Under the pieces are notes generated by a model. It saw nothing but the letters and a program-made list of their open reading frames with translations, was not told where the DNA came from and did not search any database. Made by a program: the position numbers and the translations under genes. Below are positions 5,932 through 10,831 of a DNA stretch of 10,831 bases, one piece after another; the stretch's first letter is position 1, and each line of letters starts with the position of its first letter. This stretch comes from CAMCSH01 sp043748535 (lineage in GTDB: Bacteria; Verrucomicrobiota; Lentisphaeria; Lentisphaerales; Lentisphaeraceae), in assembly GCA_043748535.1 (NCBI GenBank), contig JAYTMY010000317.1:1-10831 (forward strand). Reading direction: 5' to 3'.

Positions 5932-8157
5932 ATGAGCAGCATTCTTGAAAAACTTGGTGGCCGCCTCAGTGGCGCTCCCGTCACCGACGAGGTTCTTTCC
6001 TACAGTGAATACCTCGATCTGGTCAAGCGGGAACCGTGGATCACCCGCAATTCGGTCCAAATCCTGCACGACATGATGCTGACCAGCGGCGTCGAGCACA
6101 GCATCGTCATCGGCAAGCCGGTGAAACACCGCTACCAATTCTTCGAAAATCAGGCGCTCGTCGGCTCCTCCATCGTCTTCGGCCAACAGAAAGCCAAAGA
6201 GAACCTTGTCGAAAAAATCGACAACGCCGCCCGCGGCGCCGAAGCCGCCAAACGCCTGTGGATCCTCCTCGGCCCTCCCGGCTCGGCAAAATCGCGCAGT
6301 ATGGACGCAGTCAAGACCGCCCTCCACCGCTACTCGAAATCCGACAGCGGCAAGAACTACTACCTCCTCCTCCCCAGCGTCGATGTACGCTTGAAAGACC
6401 GCGCCATCCTCGAAGAGAAAGGCGTCTGGTACATCCCCGCCCCCTTGTTCGAACGCCCCCTGCAGGTCATCCCCGATGAGGCCCGCGCCGATTTCGAGGC
6501 CGACCTCAATGCCTCGGTCGACCAGGCCGCGGTCCAGGCCTTCCTCGCCAAACACCCGCACTACGACGGCGATTTCCACATCAAGATCGACGGCCGCATC
6601 TCGCCCTACGCTCAACAGGTGATGGAAGACTTCATGGTCGCCAAGAAGCTCGACTTCGCCACCATGCTCAGCTTCCTCAAGGTCAAGCGCCTGGTCTTCG
6701 ACGCCCGCACCAAGTCGGGCATCGGCTCCTATACCCCGCGCGACGAGAAGTCGCAGGAAGCCGGTTCGTTGGTCGGCAATATCGACTACTCCCTTCTGCC
6801 CCGCTTCGGCTCCGAGTCGCACCCGCTCGTGCACGACTATAAAGGCGAGCTCTGCGCCGGCGCCAATGGCTTCGTCGAGATCCACGAGATCCTCAAGCTC
6901 TCCGACAAGTTCCTCTACGAGCTGCTCTTCGCCACTCAGGACCGCTTCTTCAAGCCGGAAGGCCAGCCGCCCATCCCCTTCAACGGGGTGATCATCGGCC
7001 ACACCAACTTCCATGAATACAACATGTTCATGAGCAACGGCTCCTTCGAAGCTCTGCGGTCGCGCACCAACTTCATCGAGATGCCGCTGTCGGTGAACTT
7101 CAAGGAAGAAGAGCACATCTACTCGCACACCTATTCCAACAACTCGCGCCGCTGGCACAAGGAGCGCAAGCACATCTGCCACGTCGCTCCGCACTCGCTG
7201 GAATACCTGTCGCTAGTCAGCTCGATGAGCCGTCTCTACGAGTCGAAGCGCAATCCTAACATCACCCTTCTCCAGAAGGCTCTGATCTACGCCGGCCGCT
7301 CCGACTCGGGCGTCGACAACAACATGGCCAAGGCGATGCTCGACGAGTTCGAGTTCATCAAGCCCTCGGAAGGCACCTTCGGCCTCGACCCGCGCTTCAT
7401 CCAGAACGTCTTCGAGACCACCGAGCACTTCCAGGTCAGCGAATACCACGCCAATATCCAGCGCCTCAAGGCCGACGCCAACGATCGCTCGATGCTCCAC
7501 TCCATCGCCCTCGAAAACCCTTGCTCGACGCCGCTCGACCTGCACGTCCGCCTCGAACACATGGTGAAAGAATCCTTCGCCTCGCAAAAGGCCAAGCTCT
7601 CCCACTATGCCGAAAAGGTCCTGCCGCAGGCTAAATCGTGGATCTTCGGCCAAATCGCCTCCGACGTCTACTCCGCCGTCCTGCGCGACGACAGCGTTGT
7701 CGAGACCACCTGGAAGAAATATACCGACCACGTCCGCGCTTACGCCCACAACAGCACGGTCAAACACGAGGTCACCCAGGCCGACGTCAAGCCCGACGAG
7801 AAGTTCATGCAAACGGTGGAAGGCTACCTCGGCATCGCCGACCGCGACGTCTTCCGCAAGGAACTCTCCGATGCCATCGCCTCGGTCTCTTACCAAGTCC
7901 TTCTCGCCGACGAACCGAGCTACCAGAACGCGATCAAGAAGTATGTCTTCGAGAACGAATTCAAGTCCGGCGAAAACCTCAAACTCCTCGGCTGGATCAA
8001 GTCGGGCACCTCGTCCGCCTCGGTCAACTCGAAGGAACAACAGCAGCTCAACGACACCATCCGCTACCTGGTGGAGACCAAGGGATACTGCGGCAAATGC
8101 GCCTTCCAGGCACTAGTGATTACGGCTAACGCTTCGTCGATCGTCACGACTTCCTAA
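5932..8157 (+). CDS. prkA: PrkA/YeaG-type AAA+ serine protein kinase
   Basis: The 741-residue protein aligns by eye with E. coli YeaG along most of its length. In this family an AAA+ ATPase module is joined to a C-terminal region with reported serine kinase activity, used in starvation, stress or sporulation. Visible marks: N-terminal EYLDLVKREP (27-36), Walker A GPPGSAKS (114-121, K120), the Walker-B-region block ELCAGANGFVEIHEILK (306-322), the sensor-like PFNGVIIGHTNFHEY (349-363), and R376/R378 before EMPLSVNFKEEEHIY (383-397). The C-terminal half keeps the family helices and ends with ETKGYCGKCAFQAL. It is about 100 residues longer than YeaG. The ATG at 5932 has AGGAG 8 nt upstream; an upstream in-frame ATG at 5845 lies before the predicted transcript start. 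The partner gene yeaH is absent immediately downstream. Confidence 0.9.
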   Translation: MSSILEKLGGRLSGAPVTDEVLSYSEYLDLVKREPWITRNSVQILHDMMLTSGVEHSIVIGKPVKHRYQFFENQALVGSSIVFGQQKAKENLVEKIDNAARGAEAAKRLWILLGPPGSAKSRSMDAVKTALHRYSKSDSGKNYYLLLPSVDVRLKDRAILEEKGVWYIPAPLFERPLQVIPDEARADFEADLNASVDQAAVQAFLAKHPHYDGDFHIKIDGRISPYAQQVMEDFMVAKKLDFATMLSFLKVKRLVFDARTKSGIGSYTPRDEKSQEAGSLVGNIDYSLLPRFGSESHPLVHDYKGELCAGANGFVEIHEILKLSDKFLYELLFATQDRFFKPEGQPPIPFNGVIIGHTNFHEYNMFMSNGSFEALRSRTNFIEMPLSVNFKEEEHIYSHTYSNNSRRWHKERKHICHVAPHSLEYLSLVSSMSRLYESKRNPNITLLQKALIYAGRSDSGVDNNMAKAMLDEFEFIKPSEGTFGLDPRFIQNVFETTEHFQVSEYHANIQRLKADANDRSMLHSIALENPCSTPLDLHVRLEHMVKESFASQKAKLSHYAEKVLPQAKSWIFGQIASDVYSAVLRDDSVVETTWKKYTDHVRAYAHNSTVKHEVTQADVKPDEKFMQTVEGYLGIADRDVFRKELSDAIASVSYQVLLADEPSYQNAIKKYVFENEFKSGENLKLLGWIKSGTSSASVNSKEQQQLNDTIRYLVETKGYCGKCAFQALVITANASSIVTTS

Positions 8158-8175
8158 GTCTTTTCGCCCGAAACC

Positions 8176-8211
8176 AAAAACGGATCGATCTCGCCAGATC
8201 GATCCGTTTTT
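8176..8211 (+). terminator. Strong Rho-independent terminator after prkA
   Basis: A perfect 16-bp stem (8176-8191 with 8196-8211) closed by CGCC starts 18 bases after the prkA stop. The second arm ends in five T bases followed by TCTCTTG. It indicates that prkA and the next gene are separate transcription units. The 110 bases between it and the next start codon must contain that gene's promoter, but I could not identify one with confidence. Confidence 0.93.
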
Positions 8212-8307
8212 CTCTTGCTCACATCCTAGACATAACTGACCCGCCTCGGCGTTCCCCCATGGAAAAACCGACATTCGGGCCGACTGTAGAGTTCCTCAAA
8301 AAACTCT

Positions 8308-8312
8308 GGAGA
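8308..8312 (+). promoter_or_regulatory. Ribosome binding site deciding the start of the zinc-ribbon pseudokinase
   Basis: GGAGA lies 9 nt before the ATG at 8322. The alternative in-frame ATG at 8259, which would add 21 residues, has no purine-rich motif upstream, so 8322 is preferred. Confidence 0.7.
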
Positions 8313-8321
8313 ATCATTGCG

Positions 8322-10831
8322 ATGAGCAACGGCACCTTGCAAGACACCGTGATCTGCTGGAAATGCAACACCTCCAACCCCAGTGCCGGCAAGGCTCCCG
8401 GAAGCCAACTGAACTGCCTGAAATGCGGCAGCCAGGTCGCCGTGTTGGATCCAGAGATGAGCCGCAAGATGCAGGCCGTTCCCGGCGTTGCCGACATCCC
8501 CGCACTTCCTCCCGTGGTGAAAATCTTCTGCGTTTCGTGCAGTGCCAAAATCGAGGTCACCGGCCACACCCCGGGTAGCGACATCAATTGCCCCGCCTGT
8601 CAAATCAGCCTGAAGGTGCCGCAGCTTCAGCTCGGCAACGACGACAGCCTGAAGCTGTTCTGCACCAGCTGCAACTCCAAGTTGGATCTCACCGGCCACA
8701 AAAGTGGCGCCAAGATCCCCTGCCCTTCTTGCCAGACCCAGCTGATGGTCCCTCAGATCGACCGTCCGGCCGCGCCGACGAACCCCGGAACTCCCGCCAA
8801 GGTGCGGGTCAACTGCCCGCACTGCAGCAGCAAACTCGACGCCAGCGGCTGGGAGCCCTTGCGCAAGGTCGACTGCCCGAACTGCCGCAAAAGCTTCATC
8901 CTGCCCAAACGCTTCGGCAAATTCCTGCTCGAAGAAATGATTTCCCGCAACGCCTCCTTCACCATCTACCGCGCCACTGACCTGGCCTTGGCTCGCGACT
9001 GTGCCGTCAAAATCCTCTCTCCCGACCTGATGAAAAATTCCCGCTTGGTCGACGCCCTCGCCCGCATCACCGGCCAAGGAGCGCAAATCACCCACCCTTC
9101 CGTCGTCCCTCTCTACGGCTGGAACGAAGAAGAAGGCCAAGCCTTCATCGTCAGCCAGCTGATGAGCTCTAGCGCCGCCCAGGCCCTACAGAAAAACCAC
9201 GGCCCCCTGCCCTTGCACCAGGCTTGCAGCTTCATCCACCAGGCCGCTCTCGGCCTCGAAGCCGCCGCCCGCAGCGGACTCCAGCACGGCAACATCTGCC
9301 CGACCAATCTGATGATCGACAAAGACGGCTTGGCCAAACTCTCCGACTTCGCCATCGGCTCCAGCCGCCTCAACCAGGCTGGCGACTCCTGGGCCGACGA
9401 AATCGCCGCCTGCGTCCAGCCGATGTACGTGTCGCCGGAAATGGCCCGTATGGGACGCAACCTCGACCCCGTCCGGGGCGACATCTTCGCCCTCGGCGCC
9501 ACCTTCTATGAACTCTTGACCGGCAACAAACCCTTCCTCGGCCGAACCTTCAAAGAGCTCCTCCGCGAGCGCCAGGACCGCCTGCCGCCGCCGCCGTCAA
9601 AAGCACGCCCGGAAATCCCCACCGCCCTCAGTGATTACGTCCTCAAGATGATGGCGATCGAACCTGAAGCTCGCCCGGCCCTGCCCCGCGAGGTCGCTGA
9701 CTTCCTGGAAGCTTATACCAAAGCTCCTGCCGGCTTGCCTGCCGCCGCCCCAGTCGTGGCGCCGGCCGCCGCCGCCCTTGGCGCCGCCGCACCTGCACCT
9801 GCAGCTGCCGCCCTCGTGACACCGGCCACAGGCGAGGCTCCCGCAACCGATCCCTTGATTCTTCTCGGCCAGAAAATCCCCTTCCCCGCAGCCCTCGCCC
9901 ATCTCCCTAAAGACACCCGCCTGGCGATTGTCCTTGGTGCCGCCGGCCTGACCGGCCTCGTCGGCCTCGTCCTCTTGATGGCTATTTTTGGCAGCTCAAA
10001 AGCGAAGCCGACAGAAGTCGCGGAAACGCCTCGCCCGAAAGTCAAAGCTCCCGTCGTCACCGGCCCCAAAGTCGCACCGCCGATCACCAAATTCAGCGAC
10101 TTCGACACCGCCAAAACCGCCACCAATCCCCGCCTCGAAGGAAGTGTCGAGGAATTGCGCGCCTATATCAAGAGGCAAGGCATCGACATCTTGTTCACTG
10201 AACTCGTCGGCAAACAGCAACAGGAAGCCTCCGTCCTCTACCTCTTTATCAACGATGAATTTAAGACGAAATCCCAGGATACCCGAGTCCGCATGATCGA
10301 ATCGATCCACGCCTTCTGGGGTCTTCGTTGCAGCGAGAACCAAATCACCCGCAATAAAGACAACTGTTATGTCTGCCTTGTCGATGACTACAGCCAGATC
10401 GCCGGCGGCTCGAAAATCAACGCCGCCGCGGAGATCTGGTGCGCGGACGCAGCGACTCCCCCCCCTGTCGCGACCACTGTTCCAGAACCAGTCGCTGGCA
10501 CCGGCACCGATGCCCCCCTGCAGCTGCCCATCGCTCTCAGCAAACGCCCGCGTCCGGCCGATCTCAAAATCGACCTGATGGGAGCCGACTTCCTCAACTA
10601 CGTCGCCGACATGCCCGCCGGCACCGCCCGCACCCGCGAAGTCGAGCGCCTGCGCCAACTCGCCGCTATCCGCCCCTACCTCCAGCATGCCCTCGAAATG
10701 GCCCCTTGGGAAGGCGAGCTCCTCCATATCCAACGCGGCCAGACCAAGCTGCTCCTCAGCGCCGATGCCAACGGCCTCCGCCTCGGACGCGCCGGCGCTG
10801 CCATCACCATGGAAGGCAAATGGCAGGACTT
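8322..10831 (+). CDS. Zinc-ribbon, Hanks-type pseudokinase with one membrane span (partial, runs off the window)
   Basis: The frame is open from the ATG at 8322 to the window edge: 836 residues and no stop. Four CxxC-x16-CxxC zinc ribbons come first (Cys pairs at 12/15-32/35, 70/73-90/93, 114/117-134/137, 165/168-185/188). Residues 200-465 have a bacterial Ser/Thr kinase fold: K230 in CAVKIL, HPSVV (258-262), HGNICPTN (322-329) where HRDxKxxN is expected, SDFA (341-344) for DFG, SPE (371-373), D387/G392 and R451. The glycine loop has lost its glycines and the catalytic Asp is N324, so it is probably a pseudokinase. An Ala/Pro linker (467-510) leads to a membrane span at 534-556. The C-terminal region, predicted outside the membrane, has cysteines 670, 682, 685 and 707. 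Its function is unknown to me. Confidence 0.88.
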   Translation, partial: MSNGTLQDTVICWKCNTSNPSAGKAPGSQLNCLKCGSQVAVLDPEMSRKMQAVPGVADIPALPPVVKIFCVSCSAKIEVTGHTPGSDINCPACQISLKVPQLQLGNDDSLKLFCTSCNSKLDLTGHKSGAKIPCPSCQTQLMVPQIDRPAAPTNPGTPAKVRVNCPHCSSKLDASGWEPLRKVDCPNCRKSFILPKRFGKFLLEEMISRNASFTIYRATDLALARDCAVKILSPDLMKNSRLVDALARITGQGAQITHPSVVPLYGWNEEEGQAFIVSQLMSSSAAQALQKNHGPLPLHQACSFIHQAALGLEAAARSGLQHGNICPTNLMIDKDGLAKLSDFAIGSSRLNQAGDSWADEIAACVQPMYVSPEMARMGRNLDPVRGDIFALGATFYELLTGNKPFLGRTFKELLRERQDRLPPPPSKARPEIPTALSDYVLKMMAIEPEARPALPREVADFLEAYTKAPAGLPAAAPVVAPAAAALGAAAPAPAAAALVTPATGEAPATDPLILLGQKIPFPAALAHLPKDTRLAIVLGAAGLTGLVGLVLLMAIFGSSKAKPTEVAETPRPKVKAPVVTGPKVAPPITKFSDFDTAKTATNPRLEGSVEELRAYIKRQGIDILFTELVGKQQQEASVLYLFINDEFKTKSQDTRVRMIESIHAFWGLRCSENQITRNKDNCYVCLVDDYSQIAGGSKINAAAEIWCADAATPPPVATTVPEPVAGTGTDAPLQLPIALSKRPRPADLKIDLMGADFLNYVADMPAGTARTREVERLRQLAAIRPYLQHALEMAPWEGELLHIQRGQTKLLLSADANGLRLGRAGAAITMEGKWQD

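Noticed and set aside
5884..7194. A 436-residue open frame on the minus strand opposite prkA
   Set aside because: It is the mirror of a plus-strand gene with strong G/C bias in third positions. The product is a low-complexity run of V, G, D, E and A with no recognisable domain, while the plus strand encodes a clear PrkA.
7213..8040. A 275-residue open frame on the minus strand opposite the 3' half of prkA
   Set aside because: Same bias-driven antisense shadow; composition is V/G/D/E-rich and there is no family resemblance.
8259..8321. An in-frame ATG 63 nt upstream of the pseudokinase start
   Set aside because: No Shine-Dalgarno sequence precedes it, while the ATG at 8322 has GGAGA at good spacing. 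It cannot be excluded fully.
8226..9140. A 304-residue open frame on the minus strand opposite the pseudokinase start
   Set aside because: It crosses the plus-strand regulatory region and the zinc-ribbon coding region, whose CxxC spacing shows which strand is coding.
9996..10733. A 245-residue open frame on the minus strand near the right edge
   Set aside because: Antisense shadow of the pseudokinase frame, which stays open across the whole interval; the composition is biased and no domain is visible.

Overview
The window looks like a chromosomal segment of a GC-rich bacterium of the Verrucomicrobiota (PVC group). The best marker is the 51-residue basic protein at 1827-1982, which resembles the 'small basic protein' family I know from Verrucomicrobia and Chlamydiae. 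The Hanks-kinase-like protein with zinc ribbons also fits PVC bacteria. This placement comes from protein recognition only. I see no insertion sequence, integrase, phage gene or CRISPR array.

Left half (minus strand). The window opens inside a perfect tandem array of a 7-bp unit (1-94). A strong bidirectional hairpin terminator (124-161) closes a minus-strand run. In transcription order this run is a PAS-rich hybrid histidine kinase (4697-2109), the small basic protein (1982-1827), the phosphatidylserine synthase pssA (1744-803) and the ribosome recycling factor frr (746-177). The hairpins between the small basic protein and pssA leave almost no room for a separate pssA promoter, so read-through or attenuation is possible. 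The hybrid kinase has a TATAAT box whose predicted start of transcription falls on its ATG.

Right half (plus strand). Divergent from the hybrid kinase is a small protein (4843-5514) with a C-terminal PAS domain and a receiver-like N-terminus, ended by a hairpin. A tRNA-Pro(GGG) gene follows with its own promoter and terminator (5668-5821). Then comes prkA (5932-8157), a PrkA/YeaG-type AAA+ serine protein kinase preceded by a near-consensus sigma-54 promoter, and a 16-bp-stem terminator. Last is a long reading frame that runs off the window (8322-10831). It encodes four CxxC-x16-CxxC zinc ribbons, a Hanks-type kinase fold with most catalytic residues replaced, an Ala/Pro linker, one membrane span and an extracytoplasmic region.

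How they fit. The pssA, frr and tRNA genes are housekeeping. The others are signalling genes: a two-component hybrid kinase with an internal pseudo-receiver, a PAS protein without an output domain, PrkA with a probable sigma-54 promoter, and the zinc-ribbon pseudokinase. The pseudokinase is the most novel item. Its functional link to PrkA rests only on adjacency, and a strong terminator separates the two.
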